Source: Botryobacter ruber (lineage in GTDB: Bacteria > Bacteroidota > Bacteroidia > Cytophagales > Hymenobacteraceae). From it: DNA of 64,000 nucleotides. Under the pieces are notes generated by a model that saw only the letters and a program-made list of their open reading frames with translations, was not told the origin of the DNA and searched no databases. The translations under genes and the position numbers were made by a program. The stretch covers positions 248,001 through 312,000 of the forward strand of contig NZ_QCZK02000055.1 in assembly GCF_003347595.2 (NCBI RefSeq). Direction: 5' to 3'. Positions 51,647 to 60,994 of the stretch are shown here, piece by piece (positions within the stretch are counted from its first letter, which is position 1; each line of letters begins with the position of its first letter).

Positions 51647-53329
51647 ATGAAGTCAATCCTAAACTACAAATATTCAACGGTACGGTTCCTTGGAGTCTTC
51701 GTACTGTTGAGCGTTCTCATGATGAGATGTAAGGATCCGGATCTGGTGATGACTACAACAGACGACGTGAACATTACAGGTTATCTGGAACGGTTCCCGG
51801 AGGAGTACTCGGAGTTCAAAAAGATCCTGGATTTAACCGGTAACTCCAGCTTCCTGGGTGCTTATGGTACTTACACCATCTTTGTGCCTAACAATGCTGC
51901 TGTAAAAAAATTCGTAGAGGAGCAAGGCAAAACTTCGGTTGACCAGTTAGATGTGAATGAACTGAAAACGATAGTGCGGTTTCACCTGATTCAGGATACT
52001 GTTTCTACCCAGACATTCACGGACGGAAAAATCAGCCAGCCAACCATGTATGGGCAGTACCTGACTACAGGCGCTACCAACGTGGATGGTACCTCTTATA
52101 TTACCATCAACAAGCAGGCAAAGGTTGTAAAGAGCAATATTAAATTAGGTAATGGCGTGCTGCATGTGGTTGACAAGGTAATGGAACCTGCCACGCAAAC
52201 CCTTGCCCAGATGCTGGAGGCAGACCCGGAGTATTCCATCTTTACAGCGGCAGCGAAAGCTACCGGTTTTTATGATACCCTGAACATTCCTGCATCGGAA
52301 AACACGAAACCGAATCGCAAGTGGCTTACTGTATTGGCTGAGTCCGACGAAACGTTGAAGGAAGCAGGCTTTGAATCTTTTGAGCAGTTGAAAAACCGCT
52401 ACTCCACTACTGGCGATCCAAAAAATCCTTCAGATAGCCTTTACCTGTACGTAGCCTACCACATTCTGCCACGCAACAGTTATGTAGCAGACCTCATCAC
52501 TGCTCCATCGCATGAAACGCTGGCCCCGCTGGAGGTAATAACTACCCGTTTAGAAGGTACAGACCTGAAACTGAATGCAGATGAGTTTGCAGGCGTACGA
52601 GAACCAGGCGCTCTGGTAAACCGTGATCAAAGTGACTTTTCTGCAACAAATGGGGTTATGCATGACATTGAAGACCATTTCCGCATCAAGGTTCGTAAAC
52701 CGACCGCTGTATTCTGGGAAGTGACAGATCAGCCTGAACTGCGAAAAATGGTAAGTGTTTTCAGACAGTTACCAGGCACCAGCACGCAAATCACGCCCGG
52801 ATCGTTAAGTGAAGTTAGCTGGCCAAAAGGAAACCTTGTTTATGTAACAAGCAGTGGTGACCGTCATGCTTATTACGATTACTTCTCCATCAACATACGC
52901 CCGGCAGTTGTGCCTGAAGTTACTTTTAAAACTCCTTTACTGGTAAAAGGAAAATATAAAGTGTGGGTGTGCTACCGACGCGTGAATGCGAATGATATCC
53001 AGGGTTTCTTTAACGGCGAACCGCTGCCCCGCTTATTCGGCCTGAACCCAACCCCGGGTTATCCGGGTGGTGGTGTTACACCGGAAGAAGCTGAAGCGCA
53101 AGGCTGGAAACTATATACCGAACCGACAGACTCCAGGTATGTAGGCCGAATGATTGGTGTAATTGATGTAAAAACCACAGACCGCCATGATTTCAGAATG
53201 CTGGGACTAACCAACAGAGGTGGTAGTACGGGTAATGCCTTCAGGCTGGATATGATTCACTTTATTCCGATAGATCAGAATCAGATACTTCCACGGTTCC
53301 AGCAAGATGGGACACCTGTTTATGAATAA
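51647..53329 (+). CDS. FAS1 domain lipoprotein with C-terminal beta-sandwich
   Basis: A 560-residue lipoprotein. Signal ending LMMRC (Cys near 28; Arg at -1 is unusual) followed by KDPD, again a surface-export-like tag. FAS1 domain 1 spans about 40-180 (YTIFVPNNAAVKKFV, then NGVLHVVDKVMEP), FAS1 domain 2 about 185-355 (FSATNGVMHDIED). The C-terminal 190 residues look like a galactose-binding-like beta sandwich (KGKYKVWVCYRR, FRMLGLTNRGG, FRLDMIHFIP), similar in layout to the DUF5108-type tails seen on Bacteroidota FAS1 proteins; this label is from memory. The tail may bind glycan. It lies directly behind the first SusD. Confidence 0.88.
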   Translation: MKSILNYKYSTVRFLGVFVLLSVLMMRCKDPDLVMTTTDDVNITGYLERFPEEYSEFKKILDLTGNSSFLGAYGTYTIFVPNNAAVKKFVEEQGKTSVDQLDVNELKTIVRFHLIQDTVSTQTFTDGKISQPTMYGQYLTTGATNVDGTSYITINKQAKVVKSNIKLGNGVLHVVDKVMEPATQTLAQMLEADPEYSIFTAAAKATGFYDTLNIPASENTKPNRKWLTVLAESDETLKEAGFESFEQLKNRYSTTGDPKNPSDSLYLYVAYHILPRNSYVADLITAPSHETLAPLEVITTRLEGTDLKLNADEFAGVREPGALVNRDQSDFSATNGVMHDIEDHFRIKVRKPTAVFWEVTDQPELRKMVSVFRQLPGTSTQITPGSLSEVSWPKGNLVYVTSSGDRHAYYDYFSINIRPAVVPEVTFKTPLLVKGKYKVWVCYRRVNANDIQGFFNGEPLPRLFGLNPTPGYPGGGVTPEEAEAQGWKLYTEPTDSRYVGRMIGVIDVKTTDRHDFRMLGLTNRGGSTGNAFRLDMIHFIPIDQNQILPRFQQDGTPVYE

Positions 53330-53426
53330 TCTGTAATTATAGGGCTTGTAAAGCCCCTTAACGATGTTTATAAGGCCCGGCAGTGCCGGGATAAGTAAAA
53401 GGATTTATAAAAGAAAAATTACAATA

Positions 53427-54875
53427 ATGGCTTATAGAAAAATATATTTAATCTTCCTTACTGCCTTCGTACTGACTGCTCTGTCGGCGTGTGAAGATAA
53501 ATGGGAAGAACATACAGCGCTGCAGGATGCTGTGCTGAAGGAGAACCTCCTGGAGCCTATCAACACAAACCCAAACCTGAGCAGGTTCGCAGAGTACCTG
53601 AAAAAATCAGGGTATGATGAGTTACTGAAGAGCTCCAAGCTTTTCACGGTTTGGGCTCCTACAAACGAAGCGCTGGTGGCCATTGACCAGGATGTGGTAA
53701 ACGATCCTGAAAAATTGCGTCAGTTTGTTGGGAATCATATCAGTTACCAGCAGTACTACACGTACAGCCCGAATCCTTCTCTCCGTATCAAAGCGATCAA
53801 CGGAAAATATCTGGTGTGGGACCGTTCAACCGAAACGATAGAAGGCGCTTCTGTAGTTGAAGCAAACATGCAACGCGGCAACGGTGTTTTACATGTAATC
53901 AACAAAACACTGGAACCGAAGCCAAATACCTGGGAGTACCTGAATTCGCTTACAGTAGGGGAAAGACAAAAGGAGTTTATCAACTCGCAGAGCTTCGACT
54001 TTTTTGATCCAAACCTGGCCGAGCAAACAGGTGTTGATCCTGCAACCGGCGCCCCTGTATATAAGGAGGGTACTGGTATAGTATGGCGAAATACTTACCT
54101 GGAAAAGGTGCGTAACATCATGCACGAAGATTCTCTTAACACCTTTATCGTTCTTACTGACAATGCCTTTGAGCAGGAATACAATAAAATCAGCAATTTT
54201 TTTGTAACTACTTCCGAAGACAGTACCAGGGAATTAACCTCCTGGAATGTGGTGAAAGACCTGGCTTTCAGAGGCCTGTATACACCAGAGAACCTGCCTG
54301 ATACGCTTGTTTCATTGTTTGGCGTAAAGGTACCTATCGATAAAAGTGCTATTGTATCCTCTTTCCGCACAAGCAACGGGATGGTTTATGTAATGAATAA
54401 AGCAGACGTTCGAATAAAAGATAAAATTCAGACCAGGATCATAGAAGGGGAATCGGCAATCAGACCACGTGACTTCAGCACAGACCAGCGCAACGACAGG
54501 ATTCACTACCGTTACAGATCCAATGCCTCTAATAACCACGATCTGCGTGTGTACGACCATGGCCAGAACAGCGGCATGTGGGTTCGTTACCAGTTATATA
54601 ATGTACCGGCCGGAACTTATAAGTTTTACATGAAAGCGGTTAAAGATTTCGGTACTGCCGATCTTACCCAGCGATTGGCAATAGGTGATTTTACACAGAC
54701 CACCACTTTCCCTGCTGTAACCATACCGATGTACCAGGAAGAGGAACAGTATCTGGGGGAATATACAGTTGACAAATATGGCAAGCTGACTATGTTTGTT
54801 ATCAGCAATCCAGTGTCAGGTTCAGATCTGAACCCAATCGTTCTGGATTACATCAAAATGGTACCTGTGTTATAA
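53427..54875 (+). CDS. FAS1 domain lipoprotein with C-terminal beta-sandwich
   Basis: A 482-residue lipoprotein; the start at 53427 is chosen because it opens a proper signal (MAYRKIYLIFLTAFVLTALSAC, lipobox Cys at 22) followed by EDKWEEH. FAS1 domain 1 (about 40-170: LFTVWAPTNEALVAID, NGVLHVINKTLEP) and a second, more diverged one (about 175-345: FIVLTDNAFEQEY, NGMVYVMNKADV). The last 130 residues form a beta sandwich like that of the preceding gene (GTYKFYMKAVKDFG, LDYIKMVPV). It is 97 bp after that gene and 18 bp before the second SusC, so it belongs to the same cluster. Confidence 0.88.
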   Translation: MAYRKIYLIFLTAFVLTALSACEDKWEEHTALQDAVLKENLLEPINTNPNLSRFAEYLKKSGYDELLKSSKLFTVWAPTNEALVAIDQDVVNDPEKLRQFVGNHISYQQYYTYSPNPSLRIKAINGKYLVWDRSTETIEGASVVEANMQRGNGVLHVINKTLEPKPNTWEYLNSLTVGERQKEFINSQSFDFFDPNLAEQTGVDPATGAPVYKEGTGIVWRNTYLEKVRNIMHEDSLNTFIVLTDNAFEQEYNKISNFFVTTSEDSTRELTSWNVVKDLAFRGLYTPENLPDTLVSLFGVKVPIDKSAIVSSFRTSNGMVYVMNKADVRIKDKIQTRIIEGESAIRPRDFSTDQRNDRIHYRYRSNASNNHDLRVYDHGQNSGMWVRYQLYNVPAGTYKFYMKAVKDFGTADLTQRLAIGDFTQTTTFPAVTIPMYQEEEQYLGEYTVDKYGKLTMFVISNPVSGSDLNPIVLDYIKMVPVL

Positions 54876-54893
54876 TTAAAATCAAAGTAGATA

Positions 54894-57800
54894 ATGATGT
54901 ATACTTATATAAAGAAATTTGGCGGGCTGGCTGTTTTTTTAAGTTTGTCTGTTTGTGTGCCGGAAGCATTCGGACAGCAGGCAGATTCTGTTACTGTTCG
55001 TGCGGTACAGAAAGATGGTCCTACCGTAACAGGTGTTGTAAAGGATGCCAACACTGGTGAGCCGCTTGCAGGTGTAAACATTTCCGTACCAAACTTTTCG
55101 TCGGCTATTACCGATGATAATGGTGCTTTCTCGATCGTAGTGCCTTCCGGAAACGCTTCCCTTCTTATTGCCGGAGCCGGCTTGCAGCAAAAGCAGGTGC
55201 CAGTGAAAGGAAGAGAGATGGTAACAGTTTCAATGTTGCCGGCTTCTGCCAATTCCATACATGATCTGGCCTACCTGCCAACAGGCCAAAAGCCACTCAC
55301 CCAGACCACGAATTCCGTAGTGACGGTGAACATGCCGAACAAGTGGGGCCGCCCGATGGAAACGCCAGATACCTATCTGCAGGGGCAGGTGGCCGGGCTG
55401 AATGTGGTGCGCCGTTCTGGTACTCCGAGTGTGGGTGCGAACATGATGTTAAGGGGCTTATCTTCGCTCAACGGCACCAATCAGCCACTGGTGATAGTAG
55501 ATGGGATGATCTATGATATGAACGAAGATGGAGGTTCTCTGATAAATGGATTTCATACAAATCCGTTAGCGCATATCGATATCAAAGACATCGAGAATAT
55601 CACGTTCATCAAGGATGCCGTTTCTACGTATGGTTCAAAAGCCGCCAATGGAGTTATGTTGATAACTACGGCCTATGCGAAGGAACTCGGAACTAAAATT
55701 GACTTCTCAGCCTACGGCGGCGCTAATTTCAGGCCATCTAACATTCCTGTGCTGCAGTCTGATGATTACAGGATTTACCTGGCGGATGTGCTGAAAACAA
55801 GAGGTTTCACCGACGATCAGATTCAGGCCTTGCCTTACATGCAGGACGATAGAAGCAGAGCTGATTATTACACCTACCACAACAACACCAACTGGCAGGA
55901 CCAGGTGTTCCGCAACGGGGTAAGCCAGAATTATAACCTTCGGGTTACCGGTGGTGATAACATAGCCAAATATGCCCTGTCGGTAGGTTATATGAATCAG
56001 AAAGGTATTGTGGATGAAACCAATTATGACAGGTATACTACCCGCTTTAATGGTGACTACCAGATCACTCCAAAACTGACTGCGAACTCCCGTCTGGCTT
56101 TTACCTACAGCGAAAATAAGTTACAGCAGGAAGGACTGGAAAAAAAGACAAACCCATTGTACCTGGGACTGGTAAAATCACCTTTGTTAAGTACGAATGA
56201 GCTTTCAGAGGATGGTATCCAATCTCCGAACCTGGCCGATGTTGATATATTCAACGTTAGTAACCCAAGAGCGCTGATCGATAAAGCAAATTACCGCAAC
56301 AACAACTATCGTTTCTTTGGTTCTGTTTCTGCTGCTTATGCCTTCAGGCATAACCTTAAGTTAAGTACACTGGTTGGTCTTACTTACGATAAAGTAAGAG
56401 AAATAACGTTTGTGCCCCGCAAAGGTGTTTTAGCCGATACCCTGAGCAGCGCTGTTGTCTACAGCCGAATGGGTAATCAGTTACAGCGTTTATTCTCTAT
56501 CTACAACGATACGAAGCTGTCCTTTAACCACGACTTTAGCAGCAGCCATGGGTTTACAGGTGCTGTTGGTGTACGTTACAGCTATAACCGTCGTGAAGAA
56601 GACAGAGGGCTTGGCTATAACTCCGCTACCGATGAACTTCAAACAATTGGCCAGGGGGTGAATGCGCTCAGAAGCACTTCTGGCGGAATCGGGCGTTGGA
56701 ACTGGCTGAACTACTATGCCAACGTAGATTACCAGATATTGAATAAATATTTCCTGTCCTTCAATATGGGTGTCGACGGATCCTCAAGGTTCGGAAGCGA
56801 AACCGAAGATGGCCTGACCATGTTTGGGCATCGGTTTGGTGTATTCCCTTCTTTGGGAGCTGCCTGGTTAGTATCGTCTGAAAACTTTATGGCTGGTTTA
56901 GATGCCATCGAAGTTCTTAAGCTGCGAGCCAGCTACGGTATTACAGGCAACGACGACATCGGAAATTATTCTGCTAAGCAGCTTTATGTTTCACAGAACC
57001 TGCTAGGCATGCAGGGTCTTGTACGTGCCAACATCGCAAACCCTGCACTTCAGTGGGAAACGAACCGTAAGTTGAATGCAGGTTTCGACCTGGCCCTTAA
57101 AGATGAGCGTGTAGGACTGAGCGTGGATGTGTATCGTTCTCAAACAGACAACATGCTTACTTTTGAGCCGGTAGCCAAAATCACAGGTTTCGAGTACATG
57201 CTGGCCAATAGTGGCGCCATGCTAAACAAAGGTGTTGAAGTTGCTTTAAACAGCCGCATCCTGACCGGTGATCTGAAATGGCAGTTAGGATTAACGTATG
57301 CAGCTAACCGCAACGAGATTACGGCGCTTCCAACAGATAACATGACATCAAGCTTCGCTGGTGCTACCATGCTTACCAGAATTGGTGAGTCTGCCGGCTT
57401 GTTTTACGGTTATAAAACAGCCGGAATTTACGCCACTGATGCAGAGGCAGATGATGCCGGTTTATTTACCAAACTGCCTGATGGCTCTTTAATACCTTTC
57501 AGAGGTGGTGATGTTCGTTTTGTGGACCAGAACGAAGACAATGAAATAAACGATCAGGACCGTGTGATAATCGGTAATGCAAATCCTGATTTCTTCGGGA
57601 TGTTCTCCAATCGCTTCGAGTACAAGGGCTTTTCACTGGATGCTGCTTTCACCTTCAGTGTAGGCAACGACATCTACAATTACACCAGAGCACAGCTGGA
57701 ATCTGTAAACGGGGCCGAAAACCAGACGCAGAAGGTTGTGAACAGGTGGAGAAGCAATGGACAAGTGACGGATGTACCGCGCGCAAACTGGGGCGATCCG

Positions 57801-58073
57801 TTAGGCAACAGCCGTTTCTCAGATCGCTGGATCGAAGATGGTTCTTACCTGCGTCTCAGAACTCTGACGCTTGCATATGAGTTACCGGTAAAAACAAACA
57901 TTGTAAAATATGTAAATCTTTACGTGACCGGTAACAACCTGCTGACCTTTACAAATTACCTCGGATACGATCCTGAATTCAGTGGATCCAATGATATCCG
58001 TTTCCAGGGGATTGATGCCGGCCTGGTGCCGCAGTTCCGGTCAGTAATTGGAGGCGTACGATTCGGCCTCTAG
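54894..58073 (+). CDS. SusC/RagA family TonB-linked outer membrane protein (second copy)
   Basis: A 1059-residue outer-membrane importer, distinct in sequence from the one at 46841. Signal peptide (about 1-27, cut near FGQQ), carboxypeptidase-regulatory-like domain (about 40-110: VTGVVKDANTGEPLAGVNIS), plug (about 135-255: LQGQVAGLNVV, MLRGLSSLNGTNQPLVIVDGM, FIKDAVSTYGSKAANGVMLI) and barrel ending in an aromatic strand (VIGGVRFGL). It pairs with the SusD gene 34 bp downstream. Two unlike importers in one cluster suggest two related substrates, which is inference. Confidence 0.94.
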   Translation: MMYTYIKKFGGLAVFLSLSVCVPEAFGQQADSVTVRAVQKDGPTVTGVVKDANTGEPLAGVNISVPNFSSAITDDNGAFSIVVPSGNASLLIAGAGLQQKQVPVKGREMVTVSMLPASANSIHDLAYLPTGQKPLTQTTNSVVTVNMPNKWGRPMETPDTYLQGQVAGLNVVRRSGTPSVGANMMLRGLSSLNGTNQPLVIVDGMIYDMNEDGGSLINGFHTNPLAHIDIKDIENITFIKDAVSTYGSKAANGVMLITTAYAKELGTKIDFSAYGGANFRPSNIPVLQSDDYRIYLADVLKTRGFTDDQIQALPYMQDDRSRADYYTYHNNTNWQDQVFRNGVSQNYNLRVTGGDNIAKYALSVGYMNQKGIVDETNYDRYTTRFNGDYQITPKLTANSRLAFTYSENKLQQEGLEKKTNPLYLGLVKSPLLSTNELSEDGIQSPNLADVDIFNVSNPRALIDKANYRNNNYRFFGSVSAAYAFRHNLKLSTLVGLTYDKVREITFVPRKGVLADTLSSAVVYSRMGNQLQRLFSIYNDTKLSFNHDFSSSHGFTGAVGVRYSYNRREEDRGLGYNSATDELQTIGQGVNALRSTSGGIGRWNWLNYYANVDYQILNKYFLSFNMGVDGSSRFGSETEDGLTMFGHRFGVFPSLGAAWLVSSENFMAGLDAIEVLKLRASYGITGNDDIGNYSAKQLYVSQNLLGMQGLVRANIANPALQWETNRKLNAGFDLALKDERVGLSVDVYRSQTDNMLTFEPVAKITGFEYMLANSGAMLNKGVEVALNSRILTGDLKWQLGLTYAANRNEITALPTDNMTSSFAGATMLTRIGESAGLFYGYKTAGIYATDAEADDAGLFTKLPDGSLIPFRGGDVRFVDQNEDNEINDQDRVIIGNANPDFFGMFSNRFEYKGFSLDAAFTFSVGNDIYNYTRAQLESVNGAENQTQKVVNRWRSNGQVTDVPRANWGDPLGNSRFSDRWIEDGSYLRLRTLTLAYELPVKTNIVKYVNLYVTGNNLLTFTNYLGYDPEFSGSNDIRFQGIDAGLVPQFRSVIGGVRFGL

Positions 58074-58107
58074 TAATAAAATATTTATTCTTAATTGTTG
58101 TCATCTG

Positions 58108-59862
58108 ATGAAAAAGAAATTATTCAAATCATTAAGGCGAGCGTTCCCGGTAGTACTACTTAGTTTGGGTTTATTTTCTTGTGATAAATTAATAGACGTT
58201 CAGCCGGATAATGCGCTGGAGCAAGATCAGTTCTACCAGGATAAGTTTGATGCCGATGCAGCTGTAATAGGTATCTACGGTAAATTCCTGAACCTGGCAG
58301 AGCATCATATTATTCTGAACGAGCTGCGTGCCGACCTGATGGCGGTAACGCCTGCCGCCCGCGAAAGCATGGTGCAGCTAAGCCAGCATACCGTTACGCC
58401 CGATAATGTGTATGCAGACCCAAGGCCGTTCTACGAACTGATTGTGAACTGCAACGATGTGCTTACCAACTTCGACCGCATGAAGGATGAGAGCAAAATG
58501 TCGCAGGCCGATTACGCCGAGCGTTATTCTGATATTGCTGCCCTGCGATGCTGGCTGTACCTGCAGTTAGCTATTCACTACGGTAACGTTCCTTACTTTA
58601 CTGAACCCCTGGCAAAAATTACGGATATAACTAACTTAACCTTAAGTGACTTAAGCCGCTTCGATAAGTTCACTCTGGATCAGATGATCGACGAGCTTAT
58701 CCGGGTTATGGAAGCATTGCCGTATGAAGAGCAGTACTCTCCGCTTAACTCGTTGAACAGAAGTATTGACGGTTACAACACCAGAAAATTCTTTATCAAC
58801 AAAAGAGTATTGATGGGAGACCTTTACCTCTGGAAAGGCGAGTACCTGAAGGCTGCCGAGCAGTATAAAACGGTAATGGAAACACCAACCAGCGTTACCG
58901 GTGCCAGCAATGAGTTTGATTCCTACAAAATTAAATGGGCCGATGTAACTAATCATAACGACCTCTCCGTTGGTTATGTACGTTATGCCGACCAGGACGT
59001 AACAGCGCTGATAGACAATAACACGCAGGGCTGGAAATCCATGTTTATCAGACCTATGGACGGCTTGTTCAATGAAGAGTGGATCTGGGCATTGCCTTTT
59101 GATTACACTTTCGGGCAGAAAACACCATTTGTTAAGTTATTTTCAAATGTGGGTGGCGATTACCTGGTAAAGCCTTCGCAACATGCCATCGATCTGTGGG
59201 AGTCGCAGGTGCAGCGAAACGGTTTCCCATGGGACCAGCGCGGAAGATGGTCCTGGAAAATGCAGAACGGTCAGCCGGTTGTAATGAAGCATATCTATAA
59301 CTTTGACCCGGTAAACCCACTGCAAACAAATGGTAAATGGTTCCTGTACAGGGCAGCGCTTCTGCACCTGCGCTTTGCAGAGGCCGCTAACCGCGATAAC
59401 CAGCACAAAATTGCATGGGCACTGTTAAACAACGGTGGTGCTGCTTTCGATGATCCGGACATTACAGATGTACGTGAGGAGTTGGATACGTTTGAGCCAT
59501 TCCCATACAATTTTGCTTTCCGTTCTACCAACACGCCGTACTTCCGTGATATTTATCATAGAAGTGCAGGCATCAGAGGACGTGCCAATCTGACTTATTT
59601 GTCTATTCCAGGAGGTATTTCTTCACAGGATTCTACCATTTATATAGAGAATAAAATTATAGAGGAAGCAGCACTGGAGTTAGCGTTTGAAGGACACCGT
59701 TGGGGTGATTTGGTGCGGATAGCCAAACGCCGTAACGATCCTGCTTTCCTGGCAGATAAAGTATATGCAAAGCTTGTAAAAGCCGGTAATCCAAATGCCG
59801 ACGCTGTAAGAGCAAAGTTGATGCATCCACAAAACTGGTTCCTGCCTTTCCGCATGGAATAA
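58108..59862 (+). CDS. RagB/SusD family nutrient-uptake lipoprotein (second copy)
   Basis: A 584-residue surface lipoprotein, longer than the first SusD. The start at 58108 gives a signal with lipobox SLGLFSC (Cys near 24) and then DKLIDVQPDNALEQDQFY, the SusD start. The C-terminal helix-rich part has ALELAFEGHRWGDLVRIAKRRNDP, the usual signature. It closes the seven-gene cluster; a strong terminator follows 16 bp after its stop. Substrate unknown. Confidence 0.94.
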   Translation: MKKKLFKSLRRAFPVVLLSLGLFSCDKLIDVQPDNALEQDQFYQDKFDADAAVIGIYGKFLNLAEHHIILNELRADLMAVTPAARESMVQLSQHTVTPDNVYADPRPFYELIVNCNDVLTNFDRMKDESKMSQADYAERYSDIAALRCWLYLQLAIHYGNVPYFTEPLAKITDITNLTLSDLSRFDKFTLDQMIDELIRVMEALPYEEQYSPLNSLNRSIDGYNTRKFFINKRVLMGDLYLWKGEYLKAAEQYKTVMETPTSVTGASNEFDSYKIKWADVTNHNDLSVGYVRYADQDVTALIDNNTQGWKSMFIRPMDGLFNEEWIWALPFDYTFGQKTPFVKLFSNVGGDYLVKPSQHAIDLWESQVQRNGFPWDQRGRWSWKMQNGQPVVMKHIYNFDPVNPLQTNGKWFLYRAALLHLRFAEAANRDNQHKIAWALLNNGGAAFDDPDITDVREELDTFEPFPYNFAFRSTNTPYFRDIYHRSAGIRGRANLTYLSIPGGISSQDSTIYIENKIIEEAALELAFEGHRWGDLVRIAKRRNDPAFLADKVYAKLVKAGNPNADAVRAKLMHPQNWFLPFRME

Positions 59863-59878
59863 CACAACCCTTTACACC

Positions 59879-59925
59879 AAAAAAAAGAGGCTGCTCCGGT
59901 TTTCCGGAGCAGCCTCTTTTTTTAT
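59879..59925 (+). terminator. Strong terminator of the FAS1/SusCD cluster
   Basis: A stem of about 19 bp (AAAAAAGAGGCTGCTCCGG with its complement) around TTTT, followed by a T run. Confidence 0.95.
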
Positions 59926-60311
59926 TTTTATATTAACTGATTTCAGTTCGTCATAACCCGCTAACCCGCTTCTAAAAAAACATTAATTTTTTGTCATCAT
60001 GGAAAGATTGTGTGGGCGGGAACTATAAACGATTGTGAAAAGAGTTGATTTTTATTAAATGCCGTGGAAGAGCCTAAAATCCTAACTGGTATGATTTCTT
60101 CTTTACAGGTTTATTAATTGCTGTGCATGTTCGATTAATCAATTGTTGCCTCTTTACTCCAAACACAAACTTGATACTTTCTTTAGTCTCATTGACGGTA
60201 CCCTTGCCCGGCAAAAGCCGGTAATCTTATATCCTTCCTATTTCCAATACGGCGTCTCATGGCCTTTGGGCAGAATATAGAGCAAACTTTTACACTCGGT
60301 TTTGGCGGGGT

Positions 60312-60340
60312 GCGGCAGAGGCTTTGGTGGCAGGTGCAGA
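60312..60340 (+). repeat. REP-like repeat, left arm of a wide inverted pair
   Basis: GCGGCAGAGGCTTTGGTGGC then AGGTGCAGA; good core with one substitution. It faces the copy at 60455-60490. Confidence 0.85.
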
Positions 60341-60454
60341 GGCTTTTTTTGCTTTGCAAAATTCGATTGTGCTTTCCAGAGGCTTAAAATGGAAACTTGC
60401 GGTAGCATAATTCATAGAAATCAGATGTTGTTGGTTTACAATACCATTTCGGTT

Positions 60455-60490
60455 GTTCTGTAGCTGCCACCAAAGCCTTTGTACCTCCCC
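60455..60490 (-). repeat. REP-like repeat, right arm
   Basis: A minus-strand copy with GGCTTTGGTGGCAGCT, sharing the TTT variant with its partner at 60312, which suggests the two arms evolved together. Confidence 0.75.
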
Positions 60491-60902
60491 TAAATAGAGG
60501 TTTACATATAAATGAGACAATTGCATTTTTAGCTTAATTACATTAAGCATCCTCTTAGGACCTTGGGTGATGCGGCATTATACTTTATACTTTCTGACGG
60601 TTCAGTTCAAATTGTCATTGTTCGAATAAGGAACAGGACCGGTAAAAGTAGTTTAAAACGAAACTGTTGTGCACTGTGGCATAATAAGAAAAACTGCAGC
60701 GGGAGTGGAGGCAGGAACAGTAAAGTTTAAGATGCTTAAAAAAATTATGACAGGTGTACTATGCTGGGATAAGTTGCTGCCTATTTCTCATTAATAATTT
60801 ATTAAAAGATTTTATAATTTTTATAAATATATGATAATGAGCGGTTTGAAATTGAATAGCAGCGTCTTTTTAAGGAGTGGTAAAATATTATGATTATAAT
60901 AT

Positions 60903-60932
60903 TTTGTATTATAAAAATCAAATCTATTTTTG
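60903..60932 (+). promoter_or_regulatory. Bacteroidota-type promoter of the CARDB protein gene
   Basis: TTTG at 60903-60906 and TATTTTTG at 60925-60932 with an 18-bp spacer. Transcription would start about 55 nt before the start codon. Confidence 0.6.
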
Positions 60933-60994
60933 TTAATAAAATACAACAAGAAATTTTTCAGCCCGCTTATTCAAAATTTTTACACCCGATTTTT

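Larger units (their letters stand above)
59926..60902. other. Intergenic region with a REP pair
   Basis: It holds the inverted REP-like pair (60312-60490) and a doubtful trace near 60692. A minus-strand frame at 60290-60550 is only the repeat read as protein. Nothing else recognised. Confidence 0.6.

Noticed and set aside
625..60490. REP-like copies as integron attachment sites or insertion-sequence ends
   Set aside because: No integrase or transposase nearby, no gene cassettes and no target duplications seen.
60290..60550. An 86-codon minus-strand frame after the FAS1/SusCD cluster
   Set aside because: It is the inverted REP-like pair and its spacer translated; no start signal or family.
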